Assembly: GCA_020444415.1 (NCBI GenBank)
Contig: JAHLLA010000001.1
Location: forward strand, 372,001 to 436,000
Reading direction: 5' to 3'
Source of the DNA: Bacteroidota bacterium
GTDB taxonomy: Bacteria; Bacteroidota; Bacteroidia; Bacteroidales; F082
Length of the DNA stretch: 64,000 nt
The translations under genes and the position numbers were made by a program. The notes under the pieces are model-generated. The model did not search any database. It saw only the letters and a list, made by a program, of their open reading frames with translations, and had not been told where the DNA came from. Of this stretch, positions 36,847 to 46,218 are shown piece after piece; the first letter of the stretch is position 1, and each line of letters begins with the position of its first letter.

Positions 36847-38040
36847 TTAGAATGCAGAAGTAAATCCAAGCGAGAGCCTTCCGTATGGTTCATCTATATC
36901 AGTTAACACTTCGGTATATTCAATAGATAGCCTGACGTTTCGTCTCAATAAATAGCCAAGGTGTAGTGTAGCGGAGTGGTAATCTGCCGCATCAAAATCT
37001 GACGATACATAATTATACAAGCCCACGGCATACCAGTTGCTTTTATCACCTTTCGGACTAAAAATAACTTCTCCCAGCACACCATGCGTATTGATGTCAT
37101 AGATGGGTGGTAGTTCATTATCTGACAGAAGCACTTCACTATCATGGCGGTATAGGTATTGTATATTGACCTCAACCTTATCGGCAATAGAAACTGTGGC
37201 ATCTGAACCCAGAAAATAAGCTTCATTCGTAACCGTGTTTGCTTCATTTTTTATATCCTCTTTACCATAATATGAAAACACACCAAGTCTCAGGAAATCA
37301 CCAATGTTCTGCGATACCCTGCCTACAAAGCTTTTATACTTGTCTTTGTCAAATAATTTTAATGCATCTGCGTGTTGCAAGCCATTTCCATTTACCACCT
37401 CAATGACAAAATCAGTTGAAGATGGCAGGCTGTAAGTGAGCATTATTCCACGGTCATATGCCATGGAAATGTCTGATAAACCTATCGCTGCCGTGTATAC
37501 ATGGTAATCTTCGAGGGTAAGCCTTAACTCCCTTTTAAACAATGGATCAGATACTTGAAATTGTCCCAGGTAGATGTCCAGTTCCGTGTTGAACAAATTA
37601 TCATACATCAGGAAGGCATCCTCCACACCGGCAACTTCGCCCTGTTCTGACATATAAAAGTAAAAATAGTATGCTAGATGCTCAGATATTTGACCGCCAG
37701 ACAGCAACTTGATCAAATATGGTGCTGAAAAGTCAGTTCGGGCAGTTTCATCAATTTTCATCTGTATATAACCATCCAGACGCACCGCTATTGGGAAATT
37801 GCGCAAGAGCGATAATTTTTGATCACCGGTTTCGGTAAAATACCTAGGCGCCTGGTAATCGTCAAGTTTAAAACCGTCGCCTGCAAACTTATCGCCAAAC
37901 GATTTCAACTTGGGTATGGAAGGCGTGTGACAGGTCATACAACTGATATTGTATTTCCTTGCAAATGCCGGAATTGCTTTTACTGTTTCGCAGATGAACA
38001 TGATAAACAAAAAGGTTGTAATAATTCTGATATTATACAT
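36847..38040 (-). CDS. Outer-membrane porin fused to an N-terminal monoheme cytochrome (Cyc2-like)
   Basis: The protein has 397 residues. The signal peptide ends near residue 22 (ETVKA), then comes IPAFARKYNISCMTCHTP with one heme-binding CxxCH at residues 34-38, followed by PKLKSFGDKFAGDGFKL. The remaining 340 residues are alternating amphipathic strands ending in an aromatic residue (GFTSAF), as in an outer-membrane beta-barrel. This layout, and the pattern AFAR...CxxCH...P.L..FG..F...G, is like the fused cytochrome-porin Cyc2 that moves electrons across the outer membrane in iron oxidisers. Full homology to Cyc2 is not proven. The pentaheme gene lies 12 bases upstream, so they form an operon. 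Confidence 0.75.
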   Translation of the reverse strand: MYNIRIITTFLFIMFICETVKAIPAFARKYNISCMTCHTPSIPKLKSFGDKFAGDGFKLDDYQAPRYFTETGDQKLSLLRNFPIAVRLDGYIQMKIDETARTDFSAPYLIKLLSGGQISEHLAYYFYFYMSEQGEVAGVEDAFLMYDNLFNTELDIYLGQFQVSDPLFKRELRLTLEDYHVYTAAIGLSDISMAYDRGIMLTYSLPSSTDFVIEVVNGNGLQHADALKLFDKDKYKSFVGRVSQNIGDFLRLGVFSYYGKEDIKNEANTVTNEAYFLGSDATVSIADKVEVNIQYLYRHDSEVLLSDNELPPIYDINTHGVLGEVIFSPKGDKSNWYAVGLYNYVSSDFDAADYHSATLHLGYLLRRNVRLSIEYTEVLTDIDEPYGRLSLGFTSAF

Positions 38041-38052
38041 TTTAGATGGGTT

Positions 38053-39402
38053 TTAAGGATAAATAGTAATTTGTGTTTGCTGCTCATTCACCAACATGGC
38101 CTGGTATTCTTCCTCAGGTACTTCAAGGAATTCACCGACGGGTTTAACAAGCAACCGGTAATTAAGCACTGCCTTTACCGCGAGTTCGCCGGGCGCAATA
38201 TCGTAGGGAATGTTAAAAGTGTAGGTTTCTGTTTTTGTTTCTCTTGGACCAAAGCGATAATCTACACCGAGTGAATCGGTATTCCATTGCATAATCGTCA
38301 TGGTTCCTTGTGGACTGAAATATGGCATCCTGAAAATACGGTCACCAATAGGTACGTCCTCTCTTCTGATGCCTTTAAAATTGTCAAGTTGCAAAGGAAT
38401 TGAAAGATCCTGGTAGGCCAGTGCATCGCTGGCAATGGTATATTCCTCTCCATTAAAACCTTTCTTGTCCACTGGTAAATGATATGTATTCCCCTCTTCA
38501 TCAATGGCTTCAACGTGCAACCAAACAATTCTGTCTTCTACTGAACCTGTAGGAAATTTATGTCCGGTTTTTTGATTGAACAAAGTAATAGTGAAAACGG
38601 CCGGTTCTCCGGGAACATATTCCTGGCGGTCCGGGGCAATGCCAATTTCAATGGTACCCCATATTTTCCCTTTATCGTGGGCACCATTGAACAGATGCAT
38701 TTTGGCATGATCATAAAAATTACCCATTTTTGCCGTTTTAGAAGGGCCATCAGGCATATGGCAATCCTGGCACACAACACCTTCAGCGTAATAAGGCCCT
38801 TCCTTGAGTTCGAGGTGGGTAGATTTTACCCAAATACCGAAAGGACTTTTTTCATTATGACAAATGCCGCAAAACTCAGCTTTGCCAAGCAGGTCGTTAA
38901 TTTTAATATTATGATCAGGGGATCCTTCAGTGCTGCCACGTGACGACATCTTAGTATCTCCCGGCTCAATCACATAATTGTGGTTAAAGGGTGTGTCGCT
39001 AGTATAATCTTTAATGGAATGGCATACGTCGCAGGATACCGATTCGTTGGCCCGGGAATTGGATTCCGGTTTAGGTGGTGGCATATCGCCAGCCAGAAAT
39101 GCCATGGGCGTATGGCAACCATTGCACGTTTCGTGAACCTTTTCCATATCAGGATCGTTACGTGAATGGGCAACCGCCAAATCGAAGTACTCTATTTCGT
39201 CCCACTTGTGAGTATATGCATCCGACATCATAGCCCGATCCCACTGCTGGTAAAATAAGTTATGGCATTGGTTGCAATATTCGGGTGTTTGAAATTGATC
39301 ATAGGTGTATTCATTCTGCTGCTGTGGGCCAATTGTAAGTGAGATACTTAAGAATACAATACACAGAAAACCTATTTGAAATATTAGCCTTGACTTTTTC
39401 AT
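38053..39402 (-). CDS. Pentaheme c-type cytochrome
   Basis: The likely start is MKKSRLIFQ at 39402. A longer form from 39438 would put 12 residues before the signal or anchor helix. Numbered from 39438, CxxCH motifs are at about residues 55, 105, 136, 190 and 223, giving five hemes, with several additional His residues (HSRND, FNHNY, SPDHN) as possible distal ligands. The C-terminal 200 residues form a beta-rich domain (EYVPGEPAVFTITLFNQKTG) like those seen in secreted multiheme cytochromes. There is no lipobox, so it is soluble in the periplasm or anchored by the N-terminal helix. It is the first gene of an operon with the heme-fused porin and could feed or draw electrons through it. Confidence 0.88.
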   Translation of the reverse strand: MKKSRLIFQIGFLCIVFLSISLTIGPQQQNEYTYDQFQTPEYCNQCHNLFYQQWDRAMMSDAYTHKWDEIEYFDLAVAHSRNDPDMEKVHETCNGCHTPMAFLAGDMPPPKPESNSRANESVSCDVCHSIKDYTSDTPFNHNYVIEPGDTKMSSRGSTEGSPDHNIKINDLLGKAEFCGICHNEKSPFGIWVKSTHLELKEGPYYAEGVVCQDCHMPDGPSKTAKMGNFYDHAKMHLFNGAHDKGKIWGTIEIGIAPDRQEYVPGEPAVFTITLFNQKTGHKFPTGSVEDRIVWLHVEAIDEEGNTYHLPVDKKGFNGEEYTIASDALAYQDLSIPLQLDNFKGIRREDVPIGDRIFRMPYFSPQGTMTIMQWNTDSLGVDYRFGPRETKTETYTFNIPYDIAPGELAVKAVLNYRLLVKPVGEFLEVPEEEYQAMLVNEQQTQITIYP

Positions 39403-40027
39403 ATTCATTTGGTTTTTAAACTGGTTGATCATTCTCATTCCAGTTTTATTCTAATTGTACAAAGCATATTCCTTTCTTTGAAATGGAAATGTACAGTAGT
39501 TCATTTTGACTGGATTGAACTATCATATTTTACTTATTAATTTGATAATGAGCTATTTAAAACACTATTTTAATAACAACGAGGTCATTCTTTTTAAAAT
39601 TTTACACATGTAAATATGTTTATATGTGAATTGAAATTATGCTACACATTGTGGTATTTCGACCCCAAACTGATGTACATCTTAACTTACTCCTTTTTAA
39701 GTCTCACTTTTCTGTAAACCTTCCCATTAAAACCACTCCAAACGAATGAGTTTTGCACAAGACTATCATTATAACTCGCAGGTTTGTGATCAATTCCGGT
39801 AGATGCCACTACTAAGTTTTGTTTTTCGACCGACATGTCACTTCATCAAGTACCCAGTATTCCTTTTTTAAATGCCTCATATTTTATATATTAGCAAAAG
39901 AATCATATAACTACCTGAATGCAGTTCTAAAGAAATGCAAGTCTTTAAATGAAAAAGGAAATAAATTCTGTTTTTATGTTAAAAGCTTTTATTATATGAA
40001 TGGCTTTTGTAAAAGTCGTTGATAACT
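39403..40027. other. Long intergenic region with a possible gene relic
   Basis: These 625 AT-rich bases separate the cytochrome operon (minus) from the amino acid permease (plus). The only coherent frame is a 49-codon minus-strand one at 39687-39836, listed separately. No tRNA, hairpin terminator or promoter box stands out. A plus-strand 67-codon frame at 39819-40022 has no family character. Confidence 0.4.
39687..39836 (-). pseudogene. Possible short gene or 3' relic
   Basis: A minus-strand frame of 49 codons starts ATG at 39836 (MSVEKQNLVVASTGIDHK) and ends with KVYRKVRLKKE and TAA. It has a balanced, protein-like composition, unlike the AT-rich flanks. An overlapping frame just upstream (MRHLKKEYWVLDEVTC) could be the same gene before a frameshift. 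I do not recognise it. It may be the remaining 3' end of a decayed gene. Confidence 0.25.
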
Positions 40028-41338
40028 ATGCAAAAAACTAAAAAAGACACAAAAGAGCAGAGATTTATAAATAAGTCTATGGGTCTGTGGTCGGCAACTG
40101 CCATAGGCATGGGCGCTATGATAGGTGCCGGAATTTTTGCCCTGGTGGGCATAGCAGTTGAAATTGCAGGTGCATATGCATACATTTCGTTTATTATAGC
40201 GGGCATACTTGCTTTGCTTACCGCTTATTCTATGTCAAAACTAGCTGCGGCTTTTCCTGAAAAAGGTGGCAGCGTTGCCTTTTTAAATGAGGCATTTGGA
40301 AAGAATATCGTTCCCGGAACACTTAATTTAATGACTGTTCTCGGATATATCATTGTTACTTCACTTTATGCACGAGCCTTTGGTGAATATGGGCTTGCAT
40401 TAATTGGAAAAGAAGACAACAATTTACTTTTACACTTTTTAAGCAGTGGTGTGGTCCTGCTTTTTATTGGCATTAACTTAACCGGCGCTTCCATGGTGGG
40501 AAAAGCAGGCTTTATTGCTACTGCTATTCAAACGGCCGTTTTGTTGGTATTCGGCATTGCAGGTCTCACACAAATGGATACTGAGTTATTGAAACCTTCA
40601 TCTGAATTCAGTTTAACGGGTGTAATACTTGTTACCAGTATTGTATTTATGTCGTATGAAGGATTTGGACTAGTAGCTAATACCGCAGAAGATATCAGAA
40701 AACCACGGAAAAATTTGCCACGTTCACTTTACTTAAGTGTTATAATTGTGATGGTTATTTATGTGATTATAAATATCGCCGTCATCGGGAATTTATCTAT
40801 CGAAAAAATCATTCAGGCCAAAGATTATGTGCTGGCTGAAGCAGCTATACCTGTTTTTGGTTCTGCTGGATTTATAATAATGGGTATTGCGGCACTTTTC
40901 TCAACCTCATCAGCCATAAATGCTACAGTTTACGGCCCCGTATATATGCTGCAGGAAACGGCCAAAGCCGGGGAGATACCGACATTCTTCAAAAGAAATT
41001 TGTGGAACCATAAAGCAGGGGTTGCCCTTCTTATTATAGGCGCCTCCATTTTGATCGTTACGAACTTGTTTAACCTGCAAACCATTGCCGAAACAGGCAG
41101 CCTTATTTTCCTGGTCGTGTATTTAGCTGTTAATCTTGCTAATTTCAAGCTGTATAAAGCAACAGGCAGTAAACGATGGATTGTAATTCTGGCTATTGTC
41201 AGCACCGGTTTAGCATTTGTAGCATTGGTATATTTTCTTTTTACAGAATCCAATATATCATTATTTACTTTTCTAGGCATTTCGATATTTTCACTGTTGG
41301 TTGAGATTTTATTCCATCGCATAAAAAAGAGAAAGTAG
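40028..41338 (+). CDS. APC-family amino acid permease
   Basis: This 436-residue protein with about 12 transmembrane helices matches the amino acid-polyamine-organocation superfamily. The first helix has the substrate-binding glycine motif GAMIGAGIFALVG. Later features are EKGGSVAFLNEAFG, FMSYEGFGLVANTAEDIRKP and FSTSSAINATVYGP. I prefer ATG 40028 (MQKTKK) over the in-frame TTG at 40019. The amino acid specificity is unknown. MgtC follows 101 bases later on the same strand. Confidence 0.9.
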   Translation: MQKTKKDTKEQRFINKSMGLWSATAIGMGAMIGAGIFALVGIAVEIAGAYAYISFIIAGILALLTAYSMSKLAAAFPEKGGSVAFLNEAFGKNIVPGTLNLMTVLGYIIVTSLYARAFGEYGLALIGKEDNNLLLHFLSSGVVLLFIGINLTGASMVGKAGFIATAIQTAVLLVFGIAGLTQMDTELLKPSSEFSLTGVILVTSIVFMSYEGFGLVANTAEDIRKPRKNLPRSLYLSVIIVMVIYVIINIAVIGNLSIEKIIQAKDYVLAEAAIPVFGSAGFIIMGIAALFSTSSAINATVYGPVYMLQETAKAGEIPTFFKRNLWNHKAGVALLIIGASILIVTNLFNLQTIAETGSLIFLVVYLAVNLANFKLYKATGSKRWIVILAIVSTGLAFVALVYFLFTESNISLFTFLGISIFSLLVEILFHRIKKRK

Positions 41339-41439
41339 AGATGCTCTGAAAGGTACTTCCGGGTATAAAACCTTCTTTTGTATGGTTTTTGTTTATGAGT
41401 ATTTTAGGACAATTATTTTGTGGTTTTTGAAATAAAAAC

Positions 41440-41931
41440 ATGATCAAAGAACTATTATATGAACTGGGCTTTGTTGGGCAATTTCTAATTTCATTGCAAT
41501 TGGGATTGGTCATCGGACTTGAAAGAGAATTGCACGACAAGCCTGCCGGCATGCGCACCTATTCGCTGATTGCCGCAGCTTCAACAGCTCTGGTATTACT
41601 TGGATTTGAAATTGTGGAAGTCTTCAGCGGTCATTTCGATGATCAATTAATTAAGGCAGACCCGGTAAGGGTAATACAGGCCATTATTGTAGGTATTAGT
41701 TTTGTGGGTGCCGGTTCTATTTTAAAAGACCCCGAAACAAATGCCATTCAAAATCTAACTACTGCGGCATCCATTCTGGCAGTGGCTTCAGTGGGTATTG
41801 CTGTAGCACTATCTAAATACTATTTCGCTGTAAGTATCACCATTATCATTCTCATCATTAATTGGGTCCTTATGTTTCCCGAAGAGTGGATCAGGAATAA
41901 GGCTGGAATGAAAAAGAAAAAGAAAAAATAA
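41440..41931 (+). CDS. MgtC/SapB family membrane protein
   Basis: This 163-residue protein has four to five transmembrane helices and matches the MgtC/SapB domain: LGLVIGLERELHDKPAGMRTY, IVGISFVGAGSILKD and TTAASILAVASVGIAVAL. It lacks the C-terminal soluble domain of Salmonella MgtC, as SapB-type members do. The C-terminus is a lysine run (MKKKKKK). The role is unknown. A palindrome follows at 41944. Confidence 0.9.
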   Translation: MIKELLYELGFVGQFLISLQLGLVIGLERELHDKPAGMRTYSLIAAASTALVLLGFEIVEVFSGHFDDQLIKADPVRVIQAIIVGISFVGAGSILKDPETNAIQNLTTAASILAVASVGIAVALSKYYFAVSITIIILIINWVLMFPEEWIRNKAGMKKKKKK

Positions 41932-41943
41932 GTATTTGGTCAA

Positions 41944-41987
41944 ATCCGTAGTCGCCACCACACTTTACCCCGCTTCAGACTACGGAT
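41944..41987. repeat. Extragenic palindrome, copy 2
   Basis: A 44-base element has perfect 10-base arms: ATCCGTAGTC (41944-41953) and GACTACGGAT (41978-41987). The arms and the adjoining GCCAC and CTTCA are shared with copy 1 at 36739-36782. It lies 13 bases after the MgtC stop, facing a convergent gene ending at 42027. Confidence 0.8.
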
Positions 41988-42026
41988 GGTTTTGAAATCC
42001 GGAAGAGTAGAGTCACAGAATTAAAT

Positions 42027-43907
42027 TTAGTCTTCTGCTTTATAAAATATAACTCTTGTATATACATCTTCCCAGTCAATACTTTCAATAGTTATCCATT
42101 CATCATTTCCGTCATATCTAATAAACTCGTAACTATTTACATATTGCTCTGTTTGACCATTTGGGTTTCCAAAAGAAACAGTTTCACTTCCTGATGAAGA
42201 AGAAGTGCTCAGGTTTGTAAAAACCACTTCAGATTCAAGTTGATAATAGGGATATGTTCTGGTGGCCGTAACGGTTTCAATCGTTCTTCCATCTTCGCTA
42301 AGAATTCCATTGATTTGAATGGTTACTGGTTCACCACCAGTGATTCCGCTAAAACTAAATGTATTACCAGACCATTGAACGGATGCATTCATATTCCATT
42401 CATCCGGATAAAATTCAAGAGTTCCAATAGGTGAAGTGCCATTAGATAAATGTATTGCACTTCCGGGATGCAATCCAACTCCCACGCGATCCAGTGTATG
42501 AAGATACTCTAAAATACTCTCCCCCCCTCCGATAGTTACTCCTATATCTGCTGAAGTCACTATAACATTAGTAGTTGCATCTTTCACCTGAACGCTTAAA
42601 GTAAAATCCCCTTCACTCAACCAGGTAATGTTTGCCTGATTGTTTCCATCTATGGTTACAGGCGTATAACCTTCGCCTGAGTCCCATGTATAATTATAAT
42701 TCCCGGTTGTCTGCCCACTTAAAACACATTTAAAAGGATAACTGATATCTTTCTCACCCTCGACAGCTACAGGCGCACCATCACTTGAAAGCGCCTGAAT
42801 GGAAGCTGAAAGATCAACATCATCCCACAATTTTAAATTTCCATCGCCAGCATAATGAATATAAACAGTGCGATTATCAAGTGAGTGCCAAAATGATTTT
42901 TCAACACCAGGGTCATTCATCCATGCTTCAAGGTTCATAGGTGAGGTTTTTGACGTATCGCTCATTAAAGCCATTGAATTTACAGACATATTAGCATTAA
43001 AGAATGTTAAGACCGACCAGTCAAAACCCATATAAGCACCATCAGCAAAATTGTCAATTATATCGGGCCATCCTCCAAGAAAACTAAAGCAAAAACCTCC
43101 ATAAAACATCACTGTATCATTGCTAAAGTCATTGTAATTACTCACAAATTCCTGAGATATAAAATATTTATTATGAGGACCTATTTTCATAATTGGTATA
43201 TTACCTACTTTAAGATCATCCCAATATTTTTTCGATGTAGCCTCGTTGGCTGTTTCGCCAGTGAGTAAATAAATATCAGTTATGTTTTCTTTTTTAGGCC
43301 ATGCCCAGCCATGTGAATAGATTTGAATAATTCCGTAACCCGATAATTCAGTAAACCGATCAACTGTGGCTTCCTCGTTCTTATAAAAAGTAGCAAGGTT
43401 AATACCTGCACGTTGCAGGTTACTTCGGCTAATGGTATAGATTTGATCAGTTAAAGAGCTTCTTTGATAATAATGCGGATTAATTAATATCATTTTTCGT
43501 TGGTTAACGAGAGATTTGAGATTACTACTATTTTCATCGCCTAACGGATTTACTATTAATTGAGATTTTTTGTCTAAATCTTCATCTCTGGGATTAAGGA
43601 AAAGCCCTCCTCGTATTCCATTTGCGTACTGCACTGCTATACCTTGGTCGTTGATGGTTGCCGAACTTACATTTTCATCGCTTATAAATGCCTCGTATGC
43701 CTGGTTGATGGCATCCAGGGAATCCATACTCTGAAACCAGTCATCAAGATTATTTCCAATCTCATCCTGTACATTAATTACCTGTTGATAGGAGGATTTG
43801 TCTTCATCAGTCCAGCCTGGACCAGGTTCGTCATCTGACTTTTTACAACTGAAAATTACCAAAGCAATGGATAATAAAAATAGGAATTGTACGAGTGTCT
43901 TTTTCAT
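42027..43907 (-). CDS. PKD-containing lipoprotein with clan-CD-like His/Cys pattern (paralog A)
   Basis: The protein has 626 residues with signal peptide and lipobox ALVIFSC, then KKSDDEPGPG. Residues about 140-330 resemble a caspase/gingipain-type (clan CD) fold: IIQIYSHGWAWP with His199-Gly, and 74 residues later VMFYGGFCFSFLGGWP with Cys273, each after a hydrophobic strand. A PKD-like domain (about 390-465) contains YNYTWDSGEGY and LSVQVKDA. The C-terminal domain is beta-rich and differs from that of the paralog at 44287-46218. The first 74 residues of the two paralogs are nearly identical. If active, it would be a surface cysteine peptidase. The family is unnamed to me, so function is inference. 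Confidence 0.75.
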   Translation of the reverse strand: MKKTLVQFLFLLSIALVIFSCKKSDDEPGPGWTDEDKSSYQQVINVQDEIGNNLDDWFQSMDSLDAINQAYEAFISDENVSSATINDQGIAVQYANGIRGGLFLNPRDEDLDKKSQLIVNPLGDENSSNLKSLVNQRKMILINPHYYQRSSLTDQIYTISRSNLQRAGINLATFYKNEEATVDRFTELSGYGIIQIYSHGWAWPKKENITDIYLLTGETANEATSKKYWDDLKVGNIPIMKIGPHNKYFISQEFVSNYNDFSNDTVMFYGGFCFSFLGGWPDIIDNFADGAYMGFDWSVLTFFNANMSVNSMALMSDTSKTSPMNLEAWMNDPGVEKSFWHSLDNRTVYIHYAGDGNLKLWDDVDLSASIQALSSDGAPVAVEGEKDISYPFKCVLSGQTTGNYNYTWDSGEGYTPVTIDGNNQANITWLSEGDFTLSVQVKDATTNVIVTSADIGVTIGGGESILEYLHTLDRVGVGLHPGSAIHLSNGTSPIGTLEFYPDEWNMNASVQWSGNTFSFSGITGGEPVTIQINGILSEDGRTIETVTATRTYPYYQLESEVVFTNLSTSSSSGSETVSFGNPNGQTEQYVNSYEFIRYDGNDEWITIESIDWEDVYTRVIFYKAED

Positions 43908-44286
43908 AATTAGTTGGTTTTAAGAACTTTTCAATAAAATTACGAAATTCACATCAGTTTTATTACTTATGTATTTTATTTATATGCAGTCTAAAAAATG
44001 GTTTATATATTTGTATTTCAGTCGCATACATTGATTTTGAAATCTTCAAATGGTAAATTGTACAATATGCGTTAAATTCAATGCAGCAAAAAAGCTAAAA
44101 CCACTTTTAATGCATTGCAAAGGAGTATCCATTTACGATCAGAATATGACGCTAAGTCTCGCGTCTTTTAAAAAATAAAAGAAATGAGTTGGAAATTATT
44201 TCCGGCATTTCTGATATGAATGGCTATATTCATTTTGCCAAAAATATGAACCCTTATTAGCGCTCCTTTACAACGAGTGCCCAATT
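43908..44286. other. Intergenic region between paralogs, with duplicated upstream sequence
   Basis: The 379 bases hold the promoter side of paralog A. About 290 of these (43908 to about 44200) are clearly homologous to 46219-46510 upstream of paralog B, including AATCTTCAAATGGTAAATTG at the same relative place. The homology ends at GGAAATTATT (44191-44200). The rest has no gene. Confidence 0.7.
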
Positions 44287-46218
44287 TTATTTTCCTCTAA
44301 ATTCCAAATCTTGAACAGCAGGTAACTCTGAAACTTTTGATGCGTTTTCCTGGACAAACATCATACATAACATGATAACATTATCCCATTCAACCCCTGT
44401 TACTGTATAAGTTATACCATTGGAAATACAATAACCTTCAAAATTGCTTACATATTGTTGAACATCGATATTACCTGTGTAAGGGGAACCATATGCCGCA
44501 TAAGGATCGTAGATTCCTCCATCAGAAATGAGTGAAAGAGGATAATCCGCTACAGTTATAGAAAAGTCATGTTTAGCATTCAAATAGGGTTCTTCAACCT
44601 CTTCACGGGCGTAGAAGCTAACCTTTTGGCCATCACTGCTCAGTGAACCTGAAACAGTATATTTTTTTTCAATGCCCATATCTGTTTCTTCATATGTTCC
44701 CGTGAAACTCAATCCGCTCCAATCTAAAGGAACGGAATTAACACTAAGTCCATCCCAAATTCCACCAGAAGGTGAATACTGGATTCCAGCTTTAAAAGTA
44801 CAACCTGCTTTTAGACAAGAGGTGACAAACTCAGTGACATCTTCACTGGATTCGCCGATTGTCACATTCAGCTTTGCTGTTCCTATTACCACACCTGAAT
44901 TATTATTCTTTGCTGTCACCGAAAGTTCATAATTTCCTTCTTCACTCCAGGTAATATTTACTTCGTTGCTTGCAGAAACCGGAGAACTCCCGTCGCCAAT
45001 ATCCCAAATATACTCTATATCGCTATTGTTTGAACTTACTTCACACCTAAAAGGGTAAGCGGTTCCGGCCTCACCCGGCACGCTAACAGGAGCACCGTCA
45101 GAAGACAGAGGTATTAACCTGACAGAAACATCATCCCATAATTTCAAATTTCCATCACCAGCATAATGAATGTGTACTGTGCGGCTGTCCCTTTCATTCC
45201 AGTATGATTTGGGTACTTCCGTATCGTTAAACCAGTCATTTAAAGTAATGGGTTGGTCAGCCGTTGTGTCCGATAAATTAAACAATGAATTAACACACCA
45301 GTTGGCATTTTTATGGGTATACACCGACCAGTCGTATCCAGTGTAGGCGCCATCTGCGAATCCATCAATAATATCCGGCCAATTACCCAAGAAACTGTAG
45401 CAAAAACCTCCATAGAATAATACTGTATCGTTACTGAAATCGTTATGATCAGCAATGAATTTTGGAGACACCAGGTATTTATTGGGCCCTGCTACCTTCA
45501 TTACTGGAATATTTCCCGTTTTTAGCTCATCCCAGTATTTGGCTGAGGTGGTTTCGTTAGCTGTTTCTCCGGTTAACAAATAAACATCGGTAATATTTTC
45601 CTGCTTTGGCCAGGCCCAGCCGTGCGAATAAATATGAATAATACCATAGCCTGACAATTCCGTAAAGCGATCTACCGTGGCTTCTTCATTTTTATAGAAT
45701 GTGGATAATTCCATCCCTACTTTGGACAGGTTACGTTCATCGATACTTTTCACCTGATCGGTATAATAGCTTCGCTCAAAATAATGCGGATTGATCAGGA
45801 TCATTTTGCGTTGGTTCACAAGTGATTTAAATCCATTACCCGTTTTTTCCTGAAAATCTTCAGGGAATAATTTTTCACCTACTTCTCCACTATCATCCTT
45901 GTATCTAAGAAAAATTCCACCACGAACGCCATTGGCATATTGAACAGCAATACCCTGGCTGTTTATGGTTGCTGAACTTACATTTTCATTGCTTATAAAT
46001 GCCTCGTATGCCTGGTTGATGGCATCCAGAGAATCCATACTTTGAAACCAGTCATCAAGATTATTTCCAATCTCATCCTGTACATTAATTACCTGTTGAT
46101 AGGAGGATTTGTCTTCATCAGTCCAGCCTGGACCAGGTTCGTCATCTGACTTTTTACAACTGAAAATTACCAAAGCAATGGATAATAAAAATAGGAATTG
46201 TACGAGTGTCTTTTTCAT
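44287..46218 (-). CDS. PKD-containing lipoprotein with clan-CD-like His/Cys pattern (paralog B)
   Basis: The protein has 643 residues and is paralogous to 42027-43907, with the same lipoprotein signal and nearly the same first 74 residues. The clan-CD-like pattern is kept at the same positions: IIHIYSHGWAWP with His199 and VLFYGGFCYSFLGNWP with Cys273. A PKD-like domain (IEYIWDIGDGSSPVS, YELSVTAKNNN) follows. The C-terminal 190 residues are different in sequence from paralog A, so the two share targeting and putative catalytic parts but not the tail. It ends near DLEFRGK. The role is unknown; a surface peptidase or a degenerate binding relative are both possible. Confidence 0.75.
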   Translation of the reverse strand: MKKTLVQFLFLLSIALVIFSCKKSDDEPGPGWTDEDKSSYQQVINVQDEIGNNLDDWFQSMDSLDAINQAYEAFISNENVSSATINSQGIAVQYANGVRGGIFLRYKDDSGEVGEKLFPEDFQEKTGNGFKSLVNQRKMILINPHYFERSYYTDQVKSIDERNLSKVGMELSTFYKNEEATVDRFTELSGYGIIHIYSHGWAWPKQENITDVYLLTGETANETTSAKYWDELKTGNIPVMKVAGPNKYLVSPKFIADHNDFSNDTVLFYGGFCYSFLGNWPDIIDGFADGAYTGYDWSVYTHKNANWCVNSLFNLSDTTADQPITLNDWFNDTEVPKSYWNERDSRTVHIHYAGDGNLKLWDDVSVRLIPLSSDGAPVSVPGEAGTAYPFRCEVSSNNSDIEYIWDIGDGSSPVSASNEVNITWSEEGNYELSVTAKNNNSGVVIGTAKLNVTIGESSEDVTEFVTSCLKAGCTFKAGIQYSPSGGIWDGLSVNSVPLDWSGLSFTGTYEETDMGIEKKYTVSGSLSSDGQKVSFYAREEVEEPYLNAKHDFSITVADYPLSLISDGGIYDPYAAYGSPYTGNIDVQQYVSNFEGYCISNGITYTVTGVEWDNVIMLCMMFVQENASKVSELPAVQDLEFRGK

